Source: Stieleria varia
GTDB lineage: Bacteria > Planctomycetota > Planctomycetia > Pirellulales > Pirellulaceae
Reading direction: 5' to 3'
NCBI RefSeq assembly: GCF_038443385.1
Contig: NZ_CP151726.1
Coordinates: 8,618,001-8,682,000, forward strand
Length of the DNA stretch: 64,000 nucleotides
The position numbers were made by a program, and so were the translations under genes. Numbering within the stretch: the first letter of the stretch is position 1; the number at the start of each line of letters is the position of its first letter. A model generated the notes under the pieces. The model saw only the letters and a program-made list of their open reading frames with translations. It had not been told where the DNA came from and did no database searches. Positions 18,884-26,900 of this stretch are shown here, one piece after another.

Positions 18884-19930
18884 CTAACGCGCACCCGCTG
18901 GCGGACCGGGACGTCGGGGCGTGTACAGACAACAGTCTTGTGGGCAGACATCATGCCACGGACCGAGCTCGCCCAACGCCGCTTTTTTGTCTGTTTTCCC
19001 CAAGCGTTCCTGTACCAATTGTCGAATCATCGCGACAAACTTTGGTGACGTGCCGGCGGTCGCAGCACGCTTCATCGCGATACCACGCGATTCGCACAAC
19101 TGCTTCGCCTCTTCGTCCAAGTCATACAACACTTCCATGTGATCGCTCACAAAACCGATCGGCACGATGATGAGATTGGACAGCTTGCTCTCGTCATCCA
19201 TCTGCGCGATCGCGGCGCAAACGTCGGGTTCCAACCAAGGCTGACTGGGCGGGCCGCTACGACTCTGATACACCAGACGCCAATCGGTCACGCCGATCGC
19301 CTCAGCAACCAAACGACTCGCTTCGTTGAGCTGTTTGGCATAATCACAGTTGTCCGCCATCGACATGGGAATGCTGTGCGCGGTGAACATCACATTGGCC
19401 GCCTCGGGGGCGATGCCAAGTTCCGCGATCGCAGCACGGACGTTGTCCGAAAGTGTTTCGATGAAGCCGGGATGATTAAACCCCATTCGTACTTTTTCAA
19501 CGATCGGTGCTCCCGGGCCGACCTTCTCCTGAGCGTCGGCAATATTTTCGCGATACTGTCGACATCCGCTGTAGCAACTGAACATGCTCGTGAAGAACGC
19601 GAGCGATCGATTGCACCCATCGTCTCGCATTTGGGTCAAGGTGTCCGGCAGCAGCGGATGCCAATTTCGATTCCCCCAATACACTGGCAAGTCAATTCCA
19701 TGCTCGGCGAACTCTGCCTTGATCGATGCGAGCAGTTGGCGGTTGTGTTCGTTGATCGGACTGACGCCCCCGAAACGCTTGTAGTGCTCGGCGACTTCCA
19801 GCATCCGCTCATGAGGCACGTTCTTGCCCCGCAGGACATTCTCCAAGAACGGCATCACGTCCTCGGGTCCTTCCGGGCCACCAAATGAAACCAGCAGAAA
19901 CGAATCGTAGGGCAGATCAACGTTGGTCAT
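18884..19930 (-). CDS. hemH: Ferrochelatase (protoporphyrin or coproporphyrin type)
   Basis: 348 residues. The enzyme inserts Fe2+ into a porphyrin in the last or next-to-last step of haem synthesis. Landmarks are LVSFGGPEGPEDVMPFLENV at the N terminus, the metal-site His H185 in MFTAHSIPMS and Glu E266 in FVSDHMEVLYDLDEEA. The C-terminal tail has clustered cysteines, C329, C333 and C334 (DVCPQDCCLY), close to where some bacterial ferrochelatases bind a [2Fe-2S] cluster; a fourth ligand would have to come from elsewhere. Motifs around E266 resemble the coproporphyrin ferrochelatase CpfC, so either substrate is possible. The upstream region holds three hairpins and a sigma-54-like site. Confidence 0.95.
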   Translation of the reverse strand: MTNVDLPYDSFLLVSFGGPEGPEDVMPFLENVLRGKNVPHERMLEVAEHYKRFGGVSPINEHNRQLLASIKAEFAEHGIDLPVYWGNRNWHPLLPDTLTQMRDDGCNRSLAFFTSMFSCYSGCRQYRENIADAQEKVGPGAPIVEKVRMGFNHPGFIETLSDNVRAAIAELGIAPEAANVMFTAHSIPMSMADNCDYAKQLNEASRLVAEAIGVTDWRLVYQSRSGPPSQPWLEPDVCAAIAQMDDESKLSNLIIVPIGFVSDHMEVLYDLDEEAKQLCESRGIAMKRAATAGTSPKFVAMIRQLVQERLGKTDKKAALGELGPWHDVCPQDCCLYTPRRPGPPAGAR

Positions 19931-20061
19931 GGAGCAGTCGAGGCATCGGGCAAGGAGAAAAACGGTCGATGAACGACGTCATTCTCTCTACCGGGCAACT
20001 CTCTACCAGACCGGGGACCAGGATCAATCCCAGAGTTCATAGAAAATCAGGCTTTTGAAGA

Positions 20062-20190
20062 AAACACGGCCGGGTCGAGCGACGGGCACCGGAACCGATC
20101 GCCCGACCCATACGGCCGTGTTTGGGCCGAGACTGAACGAGGTGAAACCAGTCTCGGCCACAAGGACAACGCGATTCCCCGTCGCGTTGT
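20062..20190. repeat. Array of three consecutive hairpins upstream of hemH
   Basis: Hairpin 1: arms 20062-20071 and 20114-20123 (10 bp, AAACACGGCC/GGCCGTGTTT) with an inner GGGTCG/CGACCC stem. Hairpin 2: arms 20125-20135 and 20149-20159 (11 bp, GGCCGAGACTG). Hairpin 3: arms 20066-independent, 20166-20174 and 20182-20190 (9 bp, ACAACGCGA). All are perfect in the arms. On the minus strand the last is hairpin 1, followed by TTTTCTTC, so it could end a transcript before hemH (start 19930) or act as a leader structure. An open frame of about 62 codons with a TTG start (20212 to 20024) runs through the array on the minus strand, but it is not convincing as a gene. Confidence 0.7.
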
Positions 20191-20246
20191 TTTCGTCATC
20201 CAGTACGATCAATCCATCCCTGCCTTCCTCCCAAAAACAATGGTTT

Positions 20247-20261
20247 GCAAGCCCCGTGCCA
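20247..20261 (-). promoter_or_regulatory. Candidate sigma-54 (-24/-12) promoter
   Basis: On the minus strand TGGCAC (20256-20261), five bases, then TTGC (20247-20250): a full match to the TGGCAC-N5-TTGC consensus, with GG and GC exactly 10 bases apart. Transcription would start near 20236 and run into the three-hairpin array and then hemH. A sigma-54 activator (NtrC type) is encoded at 41783-43150, though nothing links the two. A single match in 64 kb could arise by chance. Confidence 0.4.
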
Positions 20262-20620
20262 ATGTGCTCATGTTGCCCCCTTCTGCTGTGCGATCACGAT
20301 GCATTTGGTTGCCAAATTCGTTGATAGCGCTGCTCACAGTGGTTCGGATATGGCAAGGGAATGGCACTTGTGGGCAAGGAGTGCCCCCACAATCACCTTC
20401 CGCTGGCGGCAAGATTTTTGATCCTTTCCGACCATGAAAATCTTTCGGATCACAAAAATCCTGCTCCGAACACTTCCGATTGCCAGCCCCGCGAGCATTG
20501 AATCCGAGCACCTGCCCAAAACATTGGCACACAGCATTGGGAAACTGGCAATTGACCCAATGGGAACTGGTGTGGGAACTGGCGAACAATTACCACACTT
20601 TCGGGGAATCGCTAAGCCTA
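20262..20620. other. Intergenic region downstream of the WD40 gene, no convincing gene
   Basis: A 126-codon open frame on the minus strand (20589-20209) is Cys/His-rich, has no signal, and matches nothing known to me, so it is not called. The stretch holds three spaced CCAGTTCCCA-like segments (minus strand, about 20536-20585) but no clear promoter or terminator. Confidence 0.4.
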
Positions 20621-21631
20621 CTAATCACTCACGACGATGCGTCGAACTTGCCCGTCGGCTCCCGCGATGGCAAAACTGCCGTCTGTGGGATGAGCGGCGA
20701 TCGCGTATGCCCAGCCACTGAGCGCGGGCAACGCCTGTACCACACGCACGGAATCAGGATCAATCACTCGGACTTGACCATCCAGGCAGGCGGCGACGAG
20801 GTGCTTGGAATCGATGGTCCAGGCAATGTCCAGCGGCTCTGAATCCAAACGGATGTAACGCATCATGCGTCCAATGGTTGGCTGCCAAAACCGGATCGTT
20901 CGATCCGCCGACGCGGATGCGAGCATCGGCAACCCAGAATCGATCGGTCGCAATGCCAACGCACGGACCACGCCGGTGTGTTGATTGAGGTTTCGAATCA
21001 TTTGCCAACTGTCGAGACTCCAAACACGAACACATTGATCTTCCCCCGCACTGATCAACAGCTTGTCTGTCGATGGTGGTATGGGATGGAGCACGGCAAG
21101 TGCCAGCACGCCTCGTGAGTGTCCCCGCAACATCTGGGAGGGTTCTGTCAAGTCAGCTCGGGTGCTGGCGATCGATCGATCCAAACTGCCGGTCAACACA
21201 GTCTGGGAATCCATCCAAGCAATCGCGTGGATCGTGTCATCGTGGCTGACGCGATCGATTTGTTCGCCCTTGCTTGTTGTTAAGCCAGCGTCGTGCCAAC
21301 GAAAGACTTCGACGCGGCCGTCTTCGGATGGGCTGCCACCACCGACAGCCAAGCGGTTCCCGTCGGGCGAGAACGCGAGACAGTGCAGGTTGACAAGCGA
21401 GCTTGAAAGAACAGGCCTTGGTTTCAAATCCGGCCAACTCCATCGGTGCACTCCGGCTTGGCTGACCCCGACGAGCTCGCCGCTGTTTGCATCATCACTG
21501 GAGGGAGCAAACACGATCGCGGTGATCGGCGGTTGGGCGGCATGACAAGATCTTGCCGCGCCAAACGCAGCCAAGCATCCGACGAGGCAGACAATGAACA
21601 GAAACGGACGAATGGACTTGGTCATTTGCAT
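20621..21631 (-). CDS. Exported WD40-repeat protein
   Basis: 336 residues from the ATG at 21631, whose first base overlaps the TGA of the DUF1549/DUF1553 gene. A signal peptide (FLFIVCLVGCLAAFGAARSCHA) precedes a beta-propeller of about six or seven WD40-type repeats; visible blades include LLISAGEDQCVRVWSLDSWQ, MLASASADRTIRFWQ and LVAACLDGQVRVIDPDS. It is most likely a periplasmic scaffold. WD40 proteins follow DUF1549/DUF1553 and DUF1501 genes in many planctomycete operons, and here all three are in that order with almost no spacing. The role is inferred as assembly or interaction, not catalysis. Confidence 0.88.
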   Translation of the reverse strand: MQMTKSIRPFLFIVCLVGCLAAFGAARSCHAAQPPITAIVFAPSSDDANSGELVGVSQAGVHRWSWPDLKPRPVLSSSLVNLHCLAFSPDGNRLAVGGGSPSEDGRVEVFRWHDAGLTTSKGEQIDRVSHDDTIHAIAWMDSQTVLTGSLDRSIASTRADLTEPSQMLRGHSRGVLALAVLHPIPPSTDKLLISAGEDQCVRVWSLDSWQMIRNLNQHTGVVRALALRPIDSGLPMLASASADRTIRFWQPTIGRMMRYIRLDSEPLDIAWTIDSKHLVAACLDGQVRVIDPDSVRVVQALPALSGWAYAIAAHPTDGSFAIAGADGQVRRIVVSD

Positions 21632-23793
21632 CAATGATTCGTCACAAATTCGTCGCAGGTCAACAAGCTCCACACAAAGTCCTCCAGCAGGTCATGTCGC
21701 TGAGAATCAGAGGACGTCGCGTCGATCTGTTTTTGCCAGTGTTTGACTTCGTCGGCGGTGGGCGATCGGCTCAATGCCACTGTGTAGAACACGCGGATGA
21801 TTTCGATGGGCTCTTTTTCCAACTTCAGCAGCTGCTGGAGCCGGCCGTCCTCGGCTCCGATTCGCTGGTTGAGCAATTCGCCGTTCATCAAGTGCAGCGT
21901 TTGCGAAAGGCTGGCGGATGTTCCCACTTCACCGTCGCAGGACTCGTTGCGTCCACATCGGCCCAGGATATCAAGCGTCGTTGACGGTGTTTGCGGGTCC
22001 ATCAAGTTCACGGCTCGTGTTCCTGGCGGTTGCTCACCAAAGACATCCGCAACGCCCAGGACATCAGAGATCGCATCCGCCATGACTTCGGCAGACAGTC
22101 GCCTGCGGATCGCGTGAGACAAGTACCGATCATCGTCCTTGTTCAGCGACGTCGCACGGGAGTCCCGCGCGTATGCGCGGCTGCGAGCGATCAATCCGAT
22201 CGTGTGCCGCAGACGGTATCCATTGGCGACAAAATCGGCAGCCAACCGGCTGAGCAGCTCTGGATGCGTGGCGGGATTGGTGGCTCGAAAGTCATCGACC
22301 GGTTCGACAAGGCCTCGCCCCATCATGTGTTTCCAAAGTCGATTGACAACGGCTTTCGCAAAATAAGGATTGTCCGCATCGGTGATCCAGTCCGCCAACT
22401 GTTGACGATTGTCGCCGGTGAAATCCAAAAACTCTCCGCCCGGAATCTTGGGAATCGCGTCTTCCATCGTCCCAGGATGGATGACTCGTCCGCTCGGCTT
22501 CGGTTTGATGAAACGCTCCGTCTCAAGCTTGGCAAAGATCGCGGCGAGGCCGTGATAGTCGTCTTGGGTCCAGCGATCCAGCGGATGATTGTGACAATTG
22601 GCGCATCGCAGTCGACTGCCCATGAACAACTCACTGACATACTCCGCTTGCTCTCTCGGTCCGGCAACGGTCCGATAGAAATTCGGCGGCCCCTGCTCCT
22701 GGCTGTCTCCCGATGCCAGGATCAAGTCACGAGCGATTTGTCGATAGCTGACATCACGGGAAACCTGCTCAGCGATCCAGTCGCGATAGGTTTGACTTGC
22801 CAACACGTCACCGCGTTGGGCTCGCAACCGCAACCACGTGCTCAACTGAAAGGTCCAATACTGATCGAACTCTTTGGACGACAAGAACGATTCGATCCAC
22901 TCGGATCGCTTTTCAGGGCTACTATCGCTGGCAAACGCTTGAACCTGGATCGCACTGGGCAATCGACCGGTCAGGTCAAGACTGGCACGTCGCAAAAAAG
23001 TGGCGTCGTCGCAATCAGGTGATAATGGCAGTCCGAGAGTCGCAAGCGTGCGAGAGATTTCGTCGTCGATGAAGTTCCGGCGTGGCTCCGCATTCACACT
23101 GGTTTTCGTAACATCCACTCGCCCACTGAGTGGCACGATTAACTCGATCGGTAGGACCTGCGTGAGATACCTAGCGATCACAATGTGGCGTCCACGACGC
23201 AAGACGGTTGCGATTTGAACGTTGTCAGAATCTGAGTAGGTCAACTCAACTGCGGCAGCATCTTCTGCGTGAAAGACTGTCCAGCGTGTGACATCACGCG
23301 ACATACCGTCATCGTAGTGGGCGACCGCCTGCAAGTTCACACTGTCGCCGACATCGGGTATCACTTGATAACCTGGTGAGATTTCGACACGATGCAGCTT
23401 GGACTTCGATTCCAGTGGTGCACCGCTGGCGATCCATCGGGTCAGCAATTGAGCACTCTCACTGTCGGACGCAAAAAGTTGTTCGCCCCCGTGCTGCAAC
23501 TGCTCGGACGGTTTCAAGACGATCAAACTCGCGTCTGGTTGAGCGAGATTGATTCGCCGTCCACCCAATTGCTGCGCGATCGCTGTGTAGTCCGATTCCG
23601 GATTGCCACCGTAAAGCGAAAGTTTGAAACCGCCGCGTCCGATCGCGGCACCATGACAGGCACCACCGTTGCAACCATGCTTGGTCAACAACGGAATCAC
23701 ATCATTGGTGAAATCGATCGCCCGACAGGGCCGTGACAGCAGCGAGATCACTGCAACCAGGATCGCAACGAGTCTTAATTGTCGGCACATCAT
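21631..23793 (-). CDS. DUF1549/DUF1553 protein with cytochrome c-like N-terminal motif
   Basis: 720 residues; two adjacent ATGs (23793 and 23790) open a signal peptide ending near CRA (about residue 24). The N-terminal PSCyt1-like part has HGCNGGACHG, a CX4CH haem-type motif. A Big_2-like beta domain follows (about 130-225), then DUF1549 (FLRRASLDLTGRLPSA and later) with a CANCH motif in SRLRCANCHNHPLDRWTQDDY, and DUF1553 (YFAKAVVNRLWKHMMGRGLVEPVDDFR onward). It is probably a periplasmic haem or metal protein. It lies 4 bases after the DUF1501 gene and overlaps the WD40 gene, so the three are co-expressed. Confidence 0.93.
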   Translation of the reverse strand: MMCRQLRLVAILVAVISLLSRPCRAIDFTNDVIPLLTKHGCNGGACHGAAIGRGGFKLSLYGGNPESDYTAIAQQLGGRRINLAQPDASLIVLKPSEQLQHGGEQLFASDSESAQLLTRWIASGAPLESKSKLHRVEISPGYQVIPDVGDSVNLQAVAHYDDGMSRDVTRWTVFHAEDAAAVELTYSDSDNVQIATVLRRGRHIVIARYLTQVLPIELIVPLSGRVDVTKTSVNAEPRRNFIDDEISRTLATLGLPLSPDCDDATFLRRASLDLTGRLPSAIQVQAFASDSSPEKRSEWIESFLSSKEFDQYWTFQLSTWLRLRAQRGDVLASQTYRDWIAEQVSRDVSYRQIARDLILASGDSQEQGPPNFYRTVAGPREQAEYVSELFMGSRLRCANCHNHPLDRWTQDDYHGLAAIFAKLETERFIKPKPSGRVIHPGTMEDAIPKIPGGEFLDFTGDNRQQLADWITDADNPYFAKAVVNRLWKHMMGRGLVEPVDDFRATNPATHPELLSRLAADFVANGYRLRHTIGLIARSRAYARDSRATSLNKDDDRYLSHAIRRRLSAEVMADAISDVLGVADVFGEQPPGTRAVNLMDPQTPSTTLDILGRCGRNESCDGEVGTSASLSQTLHLMNGELLNQRIGAEDGRLQQLLKLEKEPIEIIRVFYTVALSRSPTADEVKHWQKQIDATSSDSQRHDLLEDFVWSLLTCDEFVTNH

Positions 23794-23797
23794 CGCG

Positions 23798-25159
23798 TCA
23801 TGCCATCAGCTTCGAGATCACTTGTCCACCGTCCGGCGAAACGCGAACCGGGCGACCATCGGACGTCCGCAATTCGCTTGCCGGATCGACTCCCAGCAGT
23901 GTGAACAGGGTCGCGGACAGATCCGCTGGAGTGATCGGGTCATCCTTGGGGTACTCACCCATTGAATCACTGGTCCCGATCATTTGGCCACCTTGAATGC
24001 CGCCACCGGCCAATGCGACGCTGAATACACTTGGCCAGTGGTCGCGTCCGCCAGCCGAGTTGATTTTCGGCGTGCGTCCGAACTCACCCATCACGACGAC
24101 CAGCGTTTCATCCAGCATCCCACAATCATCCAAATCGGTGACCAATGCACTGAGCGCCCGATCGAGAGAGGGCAAATGAGCATTGCGGTCCTTGGGGTAG
24201 CGTTCTTTCAAGGTCAAAATGTTTTGATGACTGTCCCAGCCGGTACTATTGACGGTCACAAAAGGGACTCCGCGTTGGACCAAGCGTCGTGCCAGCAGAC
24301 AACTTTGCCCGATCCCGTTTCCTCGCCCGTAACGATGGCGCACAGCATCTGGCTCCTCCGATAGCTTGAACGCCGCCTTGGCACTCGCCGACGCAATCAA
24401 ATCGTAGGCGCGTTGCAGATTGGGATCGCTGACCGGGCGCTGCGTAGCGTCGCCGTTGTGAGAAAACGTATCCAACGCGTTGACCATCTCCCTGCGTCGG
24501 TCTAATCGCTGCAGGTCCAGTCCGGGATAGTACTCCAAATCACGCACAGTGAAATCGGCAGCATCAGGATTCCCGCCGACGGAAAATGGTGCGGTAGCAG
24601 CAGACAAGAATCCGTTGCCACGCACGTTCTTGGTCGCTTGAGGTACAGCGATGTTCGGTGGCAGCACAGTGGCGGTATCCCGCAATTGAGCAAGCGTCGC
24701 TCCGTAAGTCGGGTACTCCAATGCCGGCGACGGTTTGTAGCCGGTCATCAAATAATGCGTGCCAAAATTGTGTTCACCCAAAGGCGAAGTCATCGAGCGG
24801 ATCACCGCCAATTTGTCCATCATCTGCGAGCACTGCTGAAAGCACTCGTTCAGACGAATCCCTGGAATCGTCGTCGCAATGGAACCCATCGGCCCACGGA
24901 CTTCCACCGGTGCATCAGGCTTGGGATCAAAGGTTTCCAGATGACTGGGGCCACCATCAAGCCAAATCAAAATGCATGACTTGGCAAAAGTCTTCCTTGT
25001 CAAATCATCCGCACGCACTGATTGCGGTGACAAGAGTGGTCCCAGGCCGACACTCAATGCTGACATTCCTAGCGTCGAGATTCCGCCCCATCGCAACGCG
25101 TCTCGACGCGAGAAAGCAACGGGCGTGTGGCCCAGAAATTTGTTGCAGGAATGTCGCAT
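23798..25159 (-). CDS. DUF1501 family Tat-exported protein
   Basis: 453 residues from the ATG at 25159; a TTG at 25204 is less likely. The N terminus carries a twin-arginine motif in FSRRDALRWGGISTLGMSALSVGLG, followed by SCILIWLDGGPSHLETFDPKPDAP, the DUF1501 hallmark. Other family blocks are MTSPLGEHNFGTHYLMTGYKP and VVVMGEFGRTPKINSAGGRDHWPSVFSV near the C terminus. DUF1501 belongs to the alkaline phosphatase-like fold but its reaction is unknown. It is the first gene of the DUF1501 - DUF1549/DUF1553 - WD40 operon, only 4 bases ahead of its partner. Confidence 0.94.
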   Translation of the reverse strand: MRHSCNKFLGHTPVAFSRRDALRWGGISTLGMSALSVGLGPLLSPQSVRADDLTRKTFAKSCILIWLDGGPSHLETFDPKPDAPVEVRGPMGSIATTIPGIRLNECFQQCSQMMDKLAVIRSMTSPLGEHNFGTHYLMTGYKPSPALEYPTYGATLAQLRDTATVLPPNIAVPQATKNVRGNGFLSAATAPFSVGGNPDAADFTVRDLEYYPGLDLQRLDRRREMVNALDTFSHNGDATQRPVSDPNLQRAYDLIASASAKAAFKLSEEPDAVRHRYGRGNGIGQSCLLARRLVQRGVPFVTVNSTGWDSHQNILTLKERYPKDRNAHLPSLDRALSALVTDLDDCGMLDETLVVVMGEFGRTPKINSAGGRDHWPSVFSVALAGGGIQGGQMIGTSDSMGEYPKDDPITPADLSATLFTLLGVDPASELRTSDGRPVRVSPDGGQVISKLMA

Positions 25160-25322
25160 GGAGGCACTTCGAAAGGCGGCAGGAAAATATAGTCGGTGTA
25201 GCAAGAAACCATCTGGCTAGGCATACTGCATCTCTGGATTCTTGATGCATGATGTAGCTCGCATACTGGCAACAGCAATGCTGCCCCGACACCTCCCCCA
25301 ATCTAGCGTAATGGTACCCTTG

Positions 25323-26408
25323 ATGTCCAAGATTAACCTGGCGGTTTTAATTGTGATTGCCGCCTGTTCCCTCGCAAACGCCCAATCCCCGGCAAACGCC
25401 CAGTCCCCGGCCAGCAACCAGTCCCCGGCCAGCAACCAACGCTTTGAACTGACCGCTCGGGCCAGCGAAATCGATGTGCGTGCCGGCCAGCACCCCGAAC
25501 TCGGGTATGTCTTTGCTGACGACAAAGGCAAACCGCAGGACATCCAGCACGCGGTAGTCGATACCCGCGTACGGTCACGCGGCCAACTCGTGATTTGGTT
25601 GATGGGTCACAACCAAGGTCTCTTTGAGCGACTTTCGGGCTACGGATTGCACGCGATTCAGCCTCACTATGCGAACCGGTGGTTTGGGTTGATCGATGCG
25701 ACCGCACGTGATGACGGAACGACGTTGGGCCAAGTCCGCTTGGAAGCGGCCACCGGAGAAGACTTCAGTCCATTGGTCGACATTCCTCAGCCGGATGGAT
25801 TGAAACACCGCTCGTTGCAGTTCGTCAAATGGCTGGCGAAAAAGAATCCCGAAGGCAACTGGCAGCAATTCTTGAACGCAGACCAAAGCGATCTGCTGTG
25901 GGACAAAGTCATCTTGAGCGGCAGTTCGCACGGCAGCACGACGGCGGCGCGTTTTGCGAAACACCAACGAGTCGCACGAGTCGTCATGTTCTGCGGCCCT
26001 CGCGACCAACTGGATGACTGGCAAGGATTTCCGTCGGCGACACCGGAGAATCGCTACTTCGGTTTCTCCCATGTCCTGGACGGCGGCTGGACCGGAGACC
26101 ACTACTGTCGATCGTGGCTGATGCTGGGCTTGGCCAAGTTCGGTCCGCTGGTGGACGTCGACGAAACCAAACCTCCGTACAAACGCTCGCGTCGCCTGAT
26201 CACCGCAGGCGATGTCGGTGGCAATGACAAGCGAGCCCATAGCTCGGTCACGCCAGGAGGTTCTGCCATCAAAGACGCCAAGGGCACGTACGCCCACGAA
26301 GCGGTCTGGCGTTATCTATTCACCCACCCGGTCGATCAAGTCGGCTTGAGCGTCGAGCCCGAATCTGATTGCACCATGGACCTGCGGAAAAAGCCAAGCA
26401 AACGATGA
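25323..26408 (+). CDS. Exported alpha/beta-hydrolase-like protein with N-terminal hexapeptide repeats
   Basis: 361 residues. The ATG at 25323 opens a signal peptide (MSKINLAVLIVIAACSLANA). Immediately after it come repeats of NAQSPA/SNQSPA, encoded by an 18-bp tandem array at about 25377-25440. The hydrolase part includes RGQLVIWLMGHNQGLFE, and the nucleophile elbow is GSSHGST in KVILSGSSHGSTTAARFAK, consistent with Ser in GxSxG. Further blocks are VARVVMFCGPRDQLDDWQG and a terminal HEAVWRYLFTHP that may supply the catalytic His. It may belong to the BPSS1187-type group, which I recall from planctomycetes but cannot confirm. Substrate unknown. Confidence 0.8.
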   Translation: MSKINLAVLIVIAACSLANAQSPANAQSPASNQSPASNQRFELTARASEIDVRAGQHPELGYVFADDKGKPQDIQHAVVDTRVRSRGQLVIWLMGHNQGLFERLSGYGLHAIQPHYANRWFGLIDATARDDGTTLGQVRLEAATGEDFSPLVDIPQPDGLKHRSLQFVKWLAKKNPEGNWQQFLNADQSDLLWDKVILSGSSHGSTTAARFAKHQRVARVVMFCGPRDQLDDWQGFPSATPENRYFGFSHVLDGGWTGDHYCRSWLMLGLAKFGPLVDVDETKPPYKRSRRLITAGDVGGNDKRAHSSVTPGGSAIKDAKGTYAHEAVWRYLFTHPVDQVGLSVEPESDCTMDLRKKPSKR

Positions 26409-26457
26409 GCAATCATTGACCGGCTTCATTCGTAGGTCATGCTCGGAATGTGAAGTT

Positions 26458-26759
26458 TATTGCTGACGTCTTTGATTACCCGTCTGTATGGGTACTGATT
26501 CGTGAGAGCGAAATTGGATCCCGCGAGGGATCGCAGAAGGTAGCCACGGGTCGCCGAAGGCGCACCCGTGGTATGCGACGACCATGTTGAATCGACCCCG
26601 AAGGATGTCGCAGACTTCTCAGAATCTGGGCTGCGACCGCCTCCGGGGTCGGTTCTCGTCAGACCGAATGTACCGGCGATGATCGCTGCGCTCTATCGCC
26701 GGCTACCGTCTGTGACCGCTTCACGGTCATATGCAGCAACAATACTTTTCACGTTCCCT
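26458..26759 (+). repeat. 302-bp modular hairpin element, copy A
   Basis: This segment and 41237-41538 have the same length and about two dozen differences. Each is a string of short hairpins: GGATCC/GGATC, CCACGGGT/ACCCGTGG (about 26555-26575), CGACCCCG/CGGGGTCG, CCGGCGAT/ATCGCCGG and GACCG/CGGTC. No ORF, transposase or terminal repeats are present. It lies between the 3' ends of two convergent genes (26408 and 26901). The rest of 26409-26900 holds nothing I recognise. Confidence 0.85.
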
Positions 26760-26900
26760 GCATGACAAAATACGGTTCGCCCAACCTCACGACCAATGTC
26801 CTCAATCCGGAAAACACCTTGGTGTATCTGCTGCGATCAGATCGTGGCGAACGCATGGCGTCATGCAGAGCATGACCTACCAGAACCTTACCTACAGAAT

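Noticed and set aside
20024..20212. 62-codon minus-strand ORF through the three-hairpin array
   Set aside because: Only a TTG start with distant purine tract, no family; hairpin bias explains the open frame. Still a possible small gene.
20209..20589. 126-codon Cys/His-rich minus-strand ORF
   Set aside because: No RBS, signal or motif; lies in intergenic DNA.
21991..23022. 343-codon plus-strand frame
   Set aside because: Antisense to the DUF1549/DUF1553 gene; no recognisable features.
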